64,000 nucleotides of DNA from Amylostereum areolatum (lineage: Eukaryota > Basidiomycota > Agaricomycetes > Russulales > Stereaceae), in contig SAXG01000011.1 of NCBI GenBank assembly GCA_012932865.1, forward strand, positions 124,001 to 188,000, in the 5' to 3' direction. The translations under genes and the position numbers were made by a program. Within the stretch, counting starts at the first letter, position 1. Each line of letters begins with the position of its first letter. This document shows, one piece after another, positions 12,672-24,549 of this stretch. A model generated the notes under the pieces. The model saw nothing but the letters and a program-made list of their open reading frames with translations, did not search any database and was not told the DNA's origin.

Positions 12672-14367
12672 ATGACTACGTCTCAGAAAGGCCCTCTTCC
12701 TCCGATCTTGACATCCTTCTCCAACCACGTCGTCCCCGACCCGGCTCCCAATGCCACTCCCTACGTGCCCTCCGCGGTCGAGGCGACCTACTACTACCAC
12801 GGGTTCCCGTCCAAGCCCCGTCTCGTCGCTCGCTCCAGTTGCGACATCTGGATGAAGCCTACGGGTCCCGAGGCCTACCTCGAGCCCTACCTCGCGCCCA
12901 AGGGCTTGTCACCTCTCGGTCCTCACACCCTCGCAACCGTCTGGGAGCAGACCGTCGGTCCCGCCATGGCTCATGCTCTAGAGGAGAAGGGGGTCCAGTA
13001 GCTCACCATGACGCCCGCTCGCATTGTCGTCGTCGGCCAACCTTCCCTTCCCGCCGTCGTCCTCGTAGGAGTCGACCCTGGCTCTCTCACCCACGAGCTT
13101 GGCATCGAGGCCGCCGTCGAGTGCCGCTCCATCCTCGTCTGCCCACGGTATCCTCGACGTTCACGTCGAGATCCGCGAGTCCAAGGCCAGCCTCGCTGCC
13201 GCTCTGTACAAGCCCACCGTCACGGCTAACCCTGCCGCCGGCCTCGTCGAACCCTTCTCCACCTCCCTCGGTCTCCCCATCTGCTACGCCAAGACGACCC
13301 ACTACGAGGGGACCGCAGGGTTCTTCTTCACCGACAGTACGAAGCCGGGAACGCTCTTCATGCTCACCGCTCGGCACGTGCTGTTCCACCCCGACGAGGA
13401 ACCGAACATCATGTACGTCTTCAAGGAAGGCACCGATGCGCCGCAGAGGAAGGTCATGTTGTTGGGACAGGCCGCCTTCGACGCTCGCGTCGAGGACATC
13501 GACGCCGCGATCCGTGCTAAGAAGATCCTCCTCGAGCAGCTCGAGAAGCGTGCGGCGCTGGTCGATCAGCTGGAAGACGAGGACGAGGGCCGAAGTAGAA
13601 AGGGAGGAGGTACGGGCTGACGAGGCGAAGGCGCAGAGGGCGATCAAGGCCTTCGAGAAGTTGGGTGCCCAGATTCGCCGAGACTGGCAGAACGAGGGTA
13701 ATCGTGTCATTGGCCATGTCGTCTCGTCGCCGCCCATCAGCTTCAACGTCGGCGACGACGGCTACACCGAGGATTGGGCGGTCGTCCAGATCCACCCCGA
13801 CCAAGGATCGCGAAGCTCAACTTCATTGGTAACGCCATCGACCTCGGCTCCGTCGACGTTGACGTGCTGACGTCTTGGAAGTTGGATGTATCCTCACGCC
13901 CAACTCGAATTCCCTTCAATTACCCCGGCGACCGTCTCCTCCGTTTCTCCTGGCACCGTCTACCGACGAGGAGATGCGCAGTCCTCCTCCGGGCACCAAG
14001 GACCAGGACAACGACCCGGTGATCATGGTCCTCAAGAACTGGCAACACCTCGGGCCTCACCGTCGGCCTGCCTCAACGACATCCGTTCGTTCGTTCGCCA
14101 GTACTTCAAGGGACAGCCCGGCGTGATGTCGAAGGAGGTAGCCGTTCTGCCTCGCACCTCGAAGTCTGGCCCCTTCTCTGCGCCTGGAGACTCCGGTTCT
14201 GTCGTCAGTCGATGGCAAGGGTCGCGTCTGCGGCATACTCACCGGCGGTGACGGAGCCACTTGACGTGTCGGACGTTACATTCGTCACCTCCATCAACTT
14301 CCTCCTCACGCGTCTCGGGGAGCGAGGCTTCAAGGCCAACCTGTTCCCCACGCCGGCTAATCTCTGA
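12672..14367 (+). pseudogene. Degenerate GDSGS-motif protein of a basidiomycete trypsin-like/hypothetical family
   Basis: Recognisable in pieces across all three frames: PFSTSLGLPIC, FMLTARHVLFHPDEEPN, a charged coiled region (VEDIDAAIRAKKILLEQLEK), WQNEGNRVIGHVVSSPPIS, YTEDWAVVQIHPD, FNYPGDRLLRFS, YFKGQPGVMSKEVAVLPR, then FSAPGDSGSVV and ILTGGDGAT, ending GFKANLFPTPANL at 14367. The ARHV and APGDSGS motifs resemble the His and Ser sites of chymotrypsin-fold proteases; whether the family is proteolytic is not known to me. An in-frame TAG lies at 12999. At least ten frame changes follow (about 13140, 13595, 13800, 13885, 13915, 13955, 14040, 14075, 14208, 14262), including a 7-nt near-duplication at about 13880 and several single inserted T or C bases. 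Protein-level similarity persists between breaks, so decay is recent or the region is poorly sequenced. Confidence 0.75.
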
Positions 14368-14418
14368 ACGCCGTCCGCTGCCAGTCCCCCAAATCCAGTC
14401 GTCCCTTCTCTATGCCTT

Positions 14419-15027
14419 TTACGCCCCGCCCCCTTTGCTCTTTCTTTTCTGCTCCCCATTTGCCCCGTCCCCATCATCGCACCCGTTTCTTCCTCCCCTT
14501 CTGTCTTTACTCGTCCGTCTCCTTGTGCTTCTCGCACAAATGTACGAGAAAGTCCATTGCCGTCCCTTCTGAGCTGTCCTCAGAGCACCTTCCCAACCTC
14601 CAGTCTCGTCTCCAAGCTTCATGGCCTCGCAGTACTTGTGTGACGCATGGGTGAGCAACCATCTGGCCTGGGAGAGGAACTGTTCGTTGACTTACGCCTT
14701 CCACTTCTTCAAGATGCCAGCAACGTTGAACTCGGTGTTTTCCGCCCACACTGGCCGCATGGAGACCACAAGGTCAGCATTGTCGCGAAGGGCCGCATGT
14801 TGCTGAGCGGTGAGGTGTTCTTTCCGACGCTGTTTCGTACTCTGCGCCGTGGTGAACTGCCTGAGAAACTCGTCGGTACAGTTGTCGGGACCATAGCCCA
14901 GATGGGCGGGTTGAGGGCGAGTCTGTCTCGAGTAACGGGTGTCTTTCGACTTGAACGAGGTTGTCGGGCTGCACGAGGCATGCGTTGAAGGAAGACGAAG
15001 CAGGGGGTGGTGAATAGATGAGCACAC
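14419..15027 (-). CDS. Possible small hypothetical gene
   Basis: A protein-like stretch runs TDEFLRQFTTAQSTKQRRKE ... VVSMRPVWAENTEFNVAGIL, then KKWKA followed by an apparent intron (gtaagt...cccag, about 14665-14694), and continues RWLLTHASHKYCEAMKLGDE, GGWEGALRTAQKGRQWTFSYI. The join is in phase and uses a consensus donor, which supports a real spliced gene. The 5' and 3' limits are uncertain: the last part may instead be read in another frame ending AMDFLVHLCEKHKETDE. I do not recognise the family. It lies between the GDSGS pseudogene and the glycosyltransferase and may itself be a remnant. Confidence 0.3.
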
Positions 15028-15767
15028 GGCTTGGACGAGGTCGCGAGAAAGGGCTCGGACGTTGGGGCAGAATTGGGAGGGACAAGACGAGCCAGTGGGT
15101 GAGCCTTACATACCTCATGAGTTCAACCTGGACAGGGTGCAGTACCCGATCTCTGGCTCCGGTCGACGAGGCAGCGTAGATTGAAGTCGGGTCGCTGTCC
15201 AAACACACGTCCCAAAACCCTGCGTCCCAGACTTAGTGTGTAAGTGGTGACTAGAACTTCTGTTATGATACCATTGACTTGCTACGACGTCAGGTTACGA
15301 TCTTTTGTTCTGGTCGCGCGGATGCCGCTGGGTACCATGATCACAGATAATCAATCACCTTGTGCTGCAAGCCAAGTCCTGGTCACGATCTGTTTCTATC
15401 GCGCAGCGGAATCTGTCGAAACTATTCGTCTCCCCGCTTCCCATTCGTAGTATCGCACGTTCTCACAGGTTCTCACCAACAATTCACACACAACGGCAGG
15501 ACCCCAAACACCTGCGCTGCCTTGCACGCAAAGTCACTCATCCTGTCCCGTAGTCCCATTGATACCGTTGCCCTTCAATTCCATAAACCCACGCTGCTTG
15601 TATGCGAGATGAATGAGAATGTTTGAGACCGACGAGGCCGCGACGGGAGCCGCCCTGAGCAAGATTTTGTTCATCTCGGACGCGAGCATGCCAAGCCAAA
15701 GAGCTGATATCAGAGACGCTGGACGATATAATGTCGACTTGCGCCATGCATCCCTCCTCCGCCGGCC
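15028..15767. other. Non-coding stretch upstream of glycosyltransferase copy 1
   Basis: No supported gene. It presumably contains the promoter and 5' UTR of the glycosyltransferase starting at 15768. Short open frames here have no protein-like composition. Confidence 0.4.
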
Positions 15768-17632
15768 ATGGTCCCTCATCCTGTCCTCATCTTCCGCTCA
15801 CGACGCCATCTCTTCATCCTAATCGTTGTCTCCATCTTCCTCCTCTTCCTCATCCAATGGCACGCACAACCAGTAGCGATCCACAAGATTAGGACACTTC
15901 TCCGCCCCCGGCGCACCCTCGCGCAGGTCCAGCAGTCCGCCTACGCGCTCGTGCCCAACCGACGCAGACCGACGTGTACATGGCAGCCCTGGCACGACGC
16001 ACGCTACGCTTCCCTCTCTGGCGCACCCAAGAACATCTTCTTCGCCATGAACTTTTACAATAACGAGGATGTCCTCCCCACGTTCTTCCAGGAGTTTCCC
16101 CTCCTTCTGCAGCGGCTCGGCACGAATCGCGTGTACGTCTCCATCTACGAGAACGGTAGCGAGGACAACACCCCGGAACTCCTCGACGAGTGTGCGTGGC
16201 TTCCCACTCAACCTCCGAATCCCACAGCTCATTGCCATCCGTAAAGTCGAGGACATGCTCAGAGCCCTCGGTGTCGCACACACCGTCGAGGCGAAAGGCC
16301 GTACAGAGTACTCGCACAAGGAGAACGGTCATCGCATCAACGTGCTCGCCGCCGCGCGCAACGCCGCCATGGCGCCTCTCTACTCCGGCGCCGCCGCCCG
16401 ACACGTCCCCGGCGGTGTCATCGACGAGGTTATGTGGATCAACGATGTCTTCCATTGCCAGGCCGACCTCCTCGAAGTCATATACCAGAAGCGCGAACAG
16501 GGCGCGAACCAGGCCTGTGCAGTTGATTGGGGAGGCTGGGGAGACTACGTTGTGTACGATCGCTGGGTCCTGCGCACCATGACCGGAAGGTGTGTTCCTT
16601 TCTTTCGTCGTTCTACGTATATCGTTCTCTGCGTTGCCCTCCGTGCTAGCGCTGCCTCTGCATCGCCCGACCAAGCGTGTGTCGGGGGACAACGTTATGG
16701 GACGTGAGGCGCTCAGATGACCGACAATTGAATTGGTTGACGTCGCGCGCCTGGAGCGCACTGCACCCATCTTCCCGGCCTTTGGGATACTGGGATACGG
16801 TCGCCAACCACCGTAGTTTTCCTGCGTTGCAATCCATCGCAGCCTCCGCATCCTTTTCCCATGGCAAAAGCTTGTTTGATCGCATCTGCATTCTTCGCCA
16901 TCCTATCCGTTTCACTGACCATACGTTCACAGGGTGTTCTACATCTGGGAAGACCTCGTGGCGTGGATGTATCCTCCAGAAGACATGCCCACCACGAACG
17001 GCCGCGGCACCCTCCCGCCGCTGCTCCCGTACGACGAAGCCGACCGCGCGCGCTTCGAGGAGCGTCTCCCACTGCAGGTGTTCTCGTGCTGGAATGGCGC
17101 GACGGTCATCGACGCCGAAGTGTTCCTCGAGCCGCACGACGTGCGCTTCCGCATCGCGGGCGCGGACCTCGACGAGAACGGCGTACCGAAGACGGTGACG
17201 GAGATGGCGAGCGAGTGTTTCCTCTCGAGCGTCGACTTCTGGAAGAAGGGCTTTGGGAAGATTTTGATCGCGCCGCGGGCGAGGTGCGTTCCATCCTCCC
17301 ACTATTTTCATCCCATCTCAATCCCATTCACCGTCCTCATCCCCTTCCTTGTTACTCGTATCGACGGACATGGCACTGACGGACCAACGTGTAGCGTGGC
17401 ATACAACCTACCGAACTACGACACCCATCGAGCGGATCAGGTCCTTGTCGGACACAACAGGTCGGAAGAGCGTATAGTATGGACGCTGGATCCACCAGAA
17501 AATGTCGCGTTCCAGGACTACGCAGCATGGAATGCCCCTGAGGTGCGTTCCATCTTCTTCTTCTTCTCCCTTTCCATTCATGTTTACTGACGACTAATCG
17601 GTCAGCGCTGGGCGCCGTGGGACTCGCAATAG
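15768..17632 (+). CDS. GT69/CAP59-CMT1-type mannosyltransferase, copy 1
   Basis: Type II membrane glycosyltransferase of the cryptococcal CMT1/CAP59 family (alpha-1,3-mannosyltransferase-like), expected to act in the Golgi lumen. A short basic N-terminus (FRSRRH) is followed by one membrane helix, LFILIVVSIFLLFLIQW. The catalytic region includes IFFAMNFYNNEDVLP, VYVSIYENGSEDNT, EVMWINDVFHCQADLLEVIY, CAVDWGGWGDYVVYDRW, LPLQVFSCWNGATVIDA and MASECFLSSVDFWKKGFGKI. Exons are joined across introns at about 16189-16246, 16588-16932, 17285-17394 and 17541-17604; the last exon codes RWAPWDSQ and stops at 17632. The frame is open throughout, unlike its two upstream neighbours. Its closest relative in the window is the gene at 45352-46990, with the same order of motifs and the same RWxxWDxQ end. 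Confidence 0.9.
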
Positions 17633-19051
17633 GGCTCGCGTTTGTAAGGTCGCGGTGCTCTCACCGCATGTGTTTTGTATACCCCCGTCTGGTACTCGCC
17701 AAGGAGCTTGCTTTTCCTGTGTCCAATGCTATCGCTATTCGTACTAATTATCTCCTTCCACTTCCACCTTCCCCCACCGCACCGTTTCCCGACCGACGCC
17801 CAAGGCACACTTCTCTCCTTGCGTCTCTACATACATACACACGCCCTGACCGTATACGATACCGTCATAGTATACGTTACTTATTTCCTCCTAGGTATAC
17901 CCGGTATCTCGGCACACTGACGCCCCCCATTCCGTCCCACCCCATCCCTCGATGCCCAAGTCAATGACATACTACTGCACGCACGTATTATTCGAGAGGA
18001 CGTCGTGGATCTGTAGCTTTGACTGTTAAGAGAGTGGATGCTACACCGCTCGTCTCCCTGCTGGTGATTCATTCAAAGTTCCCATTTAGACGTGGAGGTC
18101 TTCTAACTTGATATGCTGCCTACTGTTGCGTAGTAAGTAAGCCGTATGGCTTTTGCTCTCGACCTGGTACATGCGAAGTTCCCTGGCCCCTGAATCATTA
18201 AAACCCGGGAAAATAGCCCCCACGGCAGTCACACAGTACAAGGTCGGCCGACGTACAGCATGAGTCTTCATCTATTTAAATAAGAACAATGGAGGATCTT
18301 CGGTAACCCTTGCCGGTCGCCGAGGTCCTGACCGACTCTAGTTGGCTGAGTAGCTCCGAGCAGTTGCCTCGTCAGTGTCACCGCCGCGAATGCCTATACG
18401 ATGGACGATGAATAAGTACAATGGTGTTTGTGGTGCACTAACTTCCTGTCACGACTCGCGGAGGATCCACCGAGTGTTGGCAGGGATCCTTGGACCTGGA
18501 AAGTAGAAGCTGGAGGGACTTCCGGCAGACGGCAGTGTAGGGTTGTTAGTAATGAAAGCCGCTGGCCGCTCCAAAGCATGCTATCTCTCTCATATCGGAT
18601 GCAGATCAGCAGTTCTGTATTGTGCGCCATTGTGCGCCGGGTAAACTTGAAGTGGCAACTGTGCACGATAAGTAGAGGCCCCGTCGCCGGCTGAGTGAAA
18701 GACCCGGGTTTGTGAGAGTAGACGAAGCTGAGGAAGTAGCCTGCATATTCCCAGCGAGCGAGGTTCAAAATGGTCGCGCAAGAGTTGGAGGATGGACTTG
18801 GGCGGTGGAGCGTTGGAGGATCACCGAGAACCGAGGGCATGGTGCGCTGAGTGGAACGATGGCGGGCCGGGGGCCGGCCGGGAGCCCAAGCGGCCAAGTT
18901 GAACACGGCGGCGCGCTTGCTCTCTTTCCATTATCCTTCATCTTCAGCCTCTTCCAAATTCGTCCACACAACAACAATTGAGGTACTCCACTGGTATAAA
19001 TCCTCTTCGAAACACAATCATCTGTAAGTCTCTTCCCTCCGCTCTCCCATC
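17633..19051. other. Intergenic region upstream of FunK1 kinase
   Basis: About 1.4 kb with no convincing gene. 17640-17960 is pyrimidine-rich. A 170-codon open frame on the minus strand (18394-18906) lacks protein-like features and a sensible promoter. A TATAAAT sequence near 18996 lies about 55 bp before the kinase ATG and is a plausible TATA element. Confidence 0.4.
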
Positions 19052-21863
19052 ATGTCTGCCACTGCACCCGCCAACGTCACCCCCGTCCAGTCCACAGCCA
19101 CACCTGATCCTCGCGCGAACCTCAAGCGTACGCCTCCGCGCTTCAAACCCGGGACAACCCACGTTCACGCTATTCGACAAAACCCTGTTGCAAAAGAAGC
19201 ATATAAGATGCACGATGGCGATATGGCCGGCCTCTACGTCGGTCCTCAGCCTCCCAGAGACTTTCTCGATGCTCACATGGTGAAGCCACCCGTATCGGCC
19301 CCTCCTTTGCCAAACAAAGGGAAGATACGCTACAGAGGGGATGCAAAGGTTAACGAGTTGACGCTCGTATGTCCTTTTTCTCCTCGTCGTCGATGGCAAA
19401 GCTGATGAGGATACTAGATCACGGCGTTCAAGCCTTTTTGCCCAAACATGGACATTGAGGATACACACACCATCCAAGGAAAAGGGGAGAACACCGGTTT
19501 TGCTGGAAAGGCGGACATGACTGCGTTTCAAAAAGGAAACAATCCTCTCCGACATCCTTCGTCTTCCTCTCGCCAACGAAAGTCGACTACCGGCCAACGC
19601 AATCAGACTTCCACCAAGCTACCCTCCGACAAGCCGCCTCCTGCCACCGACCCTGCCTTGGAGAAGAGACGCGCCTCGGAATTGTTTATGAAGTCGCAGT
19701 TTTTCGCGGAACTGAAACTCAAGGACGACTCGGATAAACCACGATGCGAGGATGCGTTCACGGCTCCGGCGCACGATGAGCATCGCAAGGAGCGAGATCC
19801 AGTGGGCAAGGGCAGGGGCGCCTCCGAAGTGCGCGGGCAGCTGTTCTCGTATGCGATGTTGATGTTCGAGAACTCGCATCGTGTCTTCGTCTTCTCCGTG
19901 CTCATCATGGAGGAGGAGGCTCGACTCATGCGATGGGACCGCAGCGGCGTCATCTTCTCCGAGAGGTTCAACTGGCAAACGACATCGTATCTGGCAGAGT
20001 TTCTCTGGAGATTCAACTTCATGACCCCCGCTCAGCGTGGCTTCGACACGACTGTCTCGCTCCCCAGCGTCCAAGAGGCGAAGCTTGCTCACAGCGTCTT
20101 CAAAGCCAAACGAGAAGCGGGATCCCACCACGCCCTGCCCGAGGAGACTGAAGTGCTGCGTCGCTTCGAGGTCTGGGACAAGGAAGACTGCCATATCGTT
20201 ATCACTGGTCGACCACAAGCATACCCTCGCACTCTTCCCGGCAGGTCGACGTTTGGGTACATCGGTGTCGATATCACAGACCCCAAGGCGCCGAAGTTGG
20301 TCTTCCTGAAGGACAGCTGGCGCATTTCACTCCCGGGCATGCCCATCGAGGGCGAAATCTATGAGCGTCTCAACGACGCCGAAGTTCCCCATCTCCCCGA
20401 TTATCTTTACGGCGGCGATGTCCCGTTGAATTCTCCGTCTCCTTCCAAGAAGAAGTCTCCTTCCAAGTCCAAGAAGAAGTCTACACCTACAGAAACGTCA
20501 ACGCGGAAGGCACAGACCACTGAGACGCAAAATCACGCGAAGGCCGAATGGGCATACATGACGCACGACGTCTATCCTCTTACCCACCATCGAACTGTTT
20601 TCGGAAAAATTGGGCGCCCGCTCAACAAGTTCAAGTCGACCCAAGAACTCTGTCGAGTCCTATCACATGTTGTGTTCTGTGCGTACCTTCATTTATGAAC
20701 ATGATCGTGGTTTCTTACGATAGCTTCAGGTCATTGGAAAGCTTACATAGATGCAGACACACTGCATCGCGACATCAGTGCCAGCAACATTATGATCGAC
20801 GACGCCGGGAACGGAATGCTGATTGACTGGGACCTGTGCTGCTTTCCGAATGACGAATTAGGTGCGCGTCGTGGGTGGCGAACAGTAAGTCTTTCCACAC
20901 TCATTAGGTGCTTCATGCTTACCCCACTGTTCTCAATAGGGGACGGTACAGTTCATGTCTGTGTCCATTCTGATGAATCCTTTCGGACGAGATCACCTTC
21001 TACGGGATGACCTGGAGTCCATTGTCCACATCCTATTCCATCACGTCCTCAAATATCGCCCCACTATCTGCGCCAAGGAAGAGAATTTTGCCTCAAACTT
21101 TTACCACGTCTTCGATAACGCCATCGGAGGGGAGGGCAGGAAGGCAATGCTTATGGGCAACTACTTCGGCACAGACAAACTTGAAGCTAGCTCAACTCTC
21201 CCTCGCCCCCTTGTCGCATTGATGCACCAATTGCGGGAGCTTTTTAAGCCTCTCTACCTCAGGGTGTCGGATATCAAGAACGCCGGCGGCAAGGATCGTT
21301 CTGCCTTCGAAAACGCCTGGGGGAAAGAGCTGGTCGAGAAAACTAAACGCGAGAATGCCTTCCTCGCAGCTCCGACAGTCAGCGAAGCTCAGGTCACGGC
21401 GGATAGAGAATCGCGTATGCAACTCCTGGAGAACTCGGTGGTGTTGGCGGTGCTCTTCGACGATGCCCTCCAGGAGCATGGCTGGTTCCCGAATGACGGC
21501 GCAGAAAACCAAATTTCCAAGGAAGCGGCTAAGGCAGTCGCCGACAACCAGACGAGCACTACTGTCACGAAATACTTCAGCGAGGCTTTATCGAGGAAGC
21601 GATGCGATCTGGTGGATGGGGAGGAGCACAGGCCGGAAAGTGATCCCAAAAGAGTGCGACTCAATAACGGCTCCGCAGGGACTCCGTCTTCGTCCAGGGC
21701 CCAGACGGGGAGCGATACTGCGTCGAACTCGAAGAGGTCGGGCAGGGGTACTGCGTCGCAGCCAAGAGCTGGCCCTGCCAATGGGACGCGGTCGAGATCC
21801 ACTGGGTCAACGAAGTCGGAATCGGCTGGATCGACGAAGTCAAGCTCGAGGAGGAAGCGATGA
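19052..21863 (+). CDS. FunK1-type fungal protein kinase
   Basis: Protein kinase of the FunK1 family, which is expanded in mushroom-forming fungi. First exon MSATAPANVTPVQ... to VNELTL (intron about 19369-19417); a long exon to about 20680; then short introns near 20680-20729, 20860 and 20887-20939. Upstream of the catalytic core are the family hallmarks RGQLFSYAMLMFENSHRVFV and LMRWDRSGVIFSERFNW. The catalytic loop is HRDISASNIMI and the metal-binding triplet lies in MLIDWDLC, so DFG is replaced by DWD; then GTVQFMSVSILM and RDDLESIVHILFHHVLKY. A Lys/Ser-rich insert (SPSKKKSPSKSKKK) sits in the middle, and the C-terminus is a Ser/Thr/Gly-rich basic tail ending SSSRRKR. No frame breaks. Substrates are unknown. 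Confidence 0.9.
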
Positions 21864-22223
21864 AGACATATGTGCGGTACACCTGCTTTACTTGATGGGC
21901 ATCACGCTTCTTTGGGTTTCTTTACTATTCTGCTATGTACAATATTCCATTGGTTGTATCAGCAGCTGTTGGTTCATAAGGCATGCACCGAAAGCTTGGT
22001 ATTTGTACAGTGTATAGCAAGTTGTCCGTGTTTTGTAAGTACCGTGACCCAACAACTTAGCGTCAATTCAACTTTCAAGCTCAACTTTCAAGCTTGCCTT
22101 TCGCCCATCGCCCATTCCCTAGTTACTGTCCATCCCATTTCCTACTCTGGACTTCTCAACCTCACCGTCATTCTACCGACAGACTATTGGATCTCTATCT
22201 CCGAAAGTCTGGATCTGTGCTTG
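21864..22223. other. Short intergenic region
   Basis: Tandem-oriented genes flank this stretch. It includes a small direct repeat (tcaactttcaagc twice, about 22066-22092). Nothing else was seen. Confidence 0.4.
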
Positions 22224-24549
22224 ATGACCATGGCTTCAACTACGACTTCGGATGCCAAATCTACGCCGGCCGCGGATCTACGGTCTTTGCAGTCCAATCG
22301 GTTGGCTAACCGTGTTGTGGTGCGTATATCATCCCACCGTTGAGGATCCCGGGCCTACGTTGATGGCGAGATGTGTAGATAGGCGCAAATGCCGCAAAAG
22401 CAGGATTCAGGAAATCGAGCAAAGAGGCGGGCAGGTCCCACTCTGGCTTACAGACTCCTCCGCCAATCGCACATCGTCCCCAATCGTCCCGCCGCGTACG
22501 AGCTCTTGATCTACGCACCACACCATTACACACACCAACGTCGATCCTTTCAACCCCTTCTGGGTCACCTGGTGCAGGAAGTTATCCAACGCCTCCTCCT
22601 TCCGCGATCTCTGGCACTTTTCCGTACACTTCCGCTCCTGTTCCCCGCCGCCCACGTCAGCCATGTCTCCCGAGCGATTCTTCGATCTCAGCTTCCTCGT
22701 CTTCTTCTGGAGAGAGCCTGGACGTGAACTCAAAAGGCTACGTGAGCGCGAACGTCGACCTAGGCCGGGCCTTTGCGGCCAACCCTGAAGATGATTGCGA
22801 CGAGAACGAAATTGAAGAAGAAGACCCCTTCCACTTCGACAGGACTCCCTTGGACTCTGGCTCTTCACGCTCGCAGACCTTGCGCAAGCAACCCTCCCGC
22901 CTCGCACAAACGCTCTTGCATCGTGCTAGTATCGCTCCCGCCCCTTCTACCTCCGCTTCGTCCAGTGCTTCCACGGACCACCCTCATCGTTTCAGCATTG
23001 TTCGCACTGAATTGTCCACAGGAGAACGGGTCTTCATTCAAGAACTCAGCGATAAGGAGGGCCGCCGTTGGAGTCTTTGCGTCCCCGCGGATGGCTTGCC
23101 TACTGATATGGTACACATGCTTGACGAGCTGGAGGGTTTGGCAAGAGAACTCGAACAAGTCCTTCCCAAGATTGTAGTGACGCAGTCGGGACAGTCGTTG
23201 GGTCCGGTGGTGGGATATACCAAGGACGTATCCCCAAAGATTACATTGCCTGGGGCTGTGGTTGGAATACTGAAGAGTCGCAAGGAGCTCGATGGCTGTG
23301 ACTCTTCGACAGCACGCAGGGTAGAACAACTATCTGGGCATTCTCTAGCGGGTAAGAAGACAGGACAAAGTCGACCAGGACATGCCGTAGAGACCCTGGA
23401 CACGCCCTCTCCACCTGGACTTGAACCAAAGAACGTCGCTCAGTCTACTCTTACTCGGCCTTCGGTCTTCCTTGCCTCCATGCCCTCGGACCCAAGTCTG
23501 GAGTGCATATACCTTCCTGACGTATGCATCGTCCTTTCCAGCACATCCTTCCCGCAATAATGACATTGACCTCAAATTATTTTCAGTTCGTCCCGGACAT
23601 ACCCTCTGGAAGTCCCAGGTTACCGGTGGCCGAACCTACTGGCGGATACTATGGCCCCAAACCCTTGACCACACCCTCCAAGCACACGCCTGCAGCCCCT
23701 GGACCCTACCTGCATGCCCGCGATAACCCACGTAACGCCGCCTTCTTCGCTGCCGTCCGGAACGCCGACTCTCCCACCTCCCCGCCGCTCCCCTACAAAT
23801 TGTTCTCCTCCCGCGCCACTCCTACAGCCGCACCAACTCCGTCACCAACACCACCCCGCGCGCTTTCAAGTTACAAACCTTCGTCAATATTATCGCACAA
23901 GTCACAAGTTCCCGTACCGAGGCGGCCTTGCACGGCGCCAGACACATCATCTGCCCCCAGAACATCTATTCCTTACCCCACCGCACGCTCCGTCTCCGCT
24001 ACCGAACCCTCTGCCATGGTATCCCCAGCCACCTTCATCAATTCCCCTCGCCAAGTCTCCGATCCCGGGCCTCCCAGCCGTCTCCCCGCGCTGAAACGGG
24101 TTCAGCCTCCAACTGCCCATAATGGAAGGACCGTTCCACCGGCGACTAGGTCGAAAGGGCTGCTGGATGGACTTCCGCATGCGTTGCGGACCAGGGCCTC
24201 CCGAGCGAACCTCGCCCATGCCTTCACGCGGAGCGCGCCTGAGCGGGAACCTGCGACGGGTATTACGAGGCCTCCAGCGCGCAGGGCCAGCGACCAACTG
24301 CCCTCCGGCTCGGGATCGGGATCGGGGTTCAAGGCGTTCTTCAGACGCGCGTCATCTCCTGCCGCCCGTACGGGGTCCATAGTGACGCAGGAAGGGATCC
24401 ATAGGGATGAAGAGGAAGAACATGAAGAGTGGGTGTTCAGCGCACCGACCTTTCCTCCGTCAGTGTCAACGGCTCCGGGGTTGGATGTGGAGGTGCGCAG
24501 GCTGCCCCGGATGGCTTCGGCGAGGAATTTGCTGAGGAAACTCAAATGA
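22224..24549 (+). CDS. Ser/Pro-rich hypothetical protein
   Basis: Not a family I recognise. Exon 1 starts at 22224 (MTMASTTTSDAKSTPAAD; a second ATG follows at 22230) and joins in phase 0 across a 59-nt intron (22320-22378) to IGANAAKAGFRKSS. A long exon follows to YLPD at about 23520, an intron of about 66 nt, and the final exon FVPDIPSGSPRLP... ending RNLLRKLK at 24549. The middle has a compact, probably folded segment (TGERVFIQELSDKEGRRWSL, MVHMLDELEGLARELEQVLP) with a predicted helix or coiled coil; the rest is disordered, rich in Ser, Pro and Thr, with an acidic patch (ENEIEEEDP) and a basic C-terminal end. This composition fits a cytoplasmic or nuclear scaffold or regulator, but that is only inference. 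Confidence 0.7.

Noticed and set aside
12650..13870. 406-codon open frame on the plus strand
   Set aside because: The Arg/Ser/Pro-rich translation is the wrong frame of the GDSGS-motif gene; only its last part (EVRADEAKAQRAIKAFEK) overlaps the real family frame.
15889..16851. 320-codon open frame on the minus strand
   Set aside because: It is antisense to the GT69 glycosyltransferase exons and its translation is a composition artefact of a GC-rich coding strand.
18394..18906. 170-codon open frame on the minus strand
   Set aside because: No signal, domain or family features, no consensus start context, and it lies in a non-coding stretch.
20430..20490. Repeated tccttccaagaagaag words
   Set aside because: They are part of the Lys/Ser-rich insert of the FunK1 kinase, not an independent repeat.
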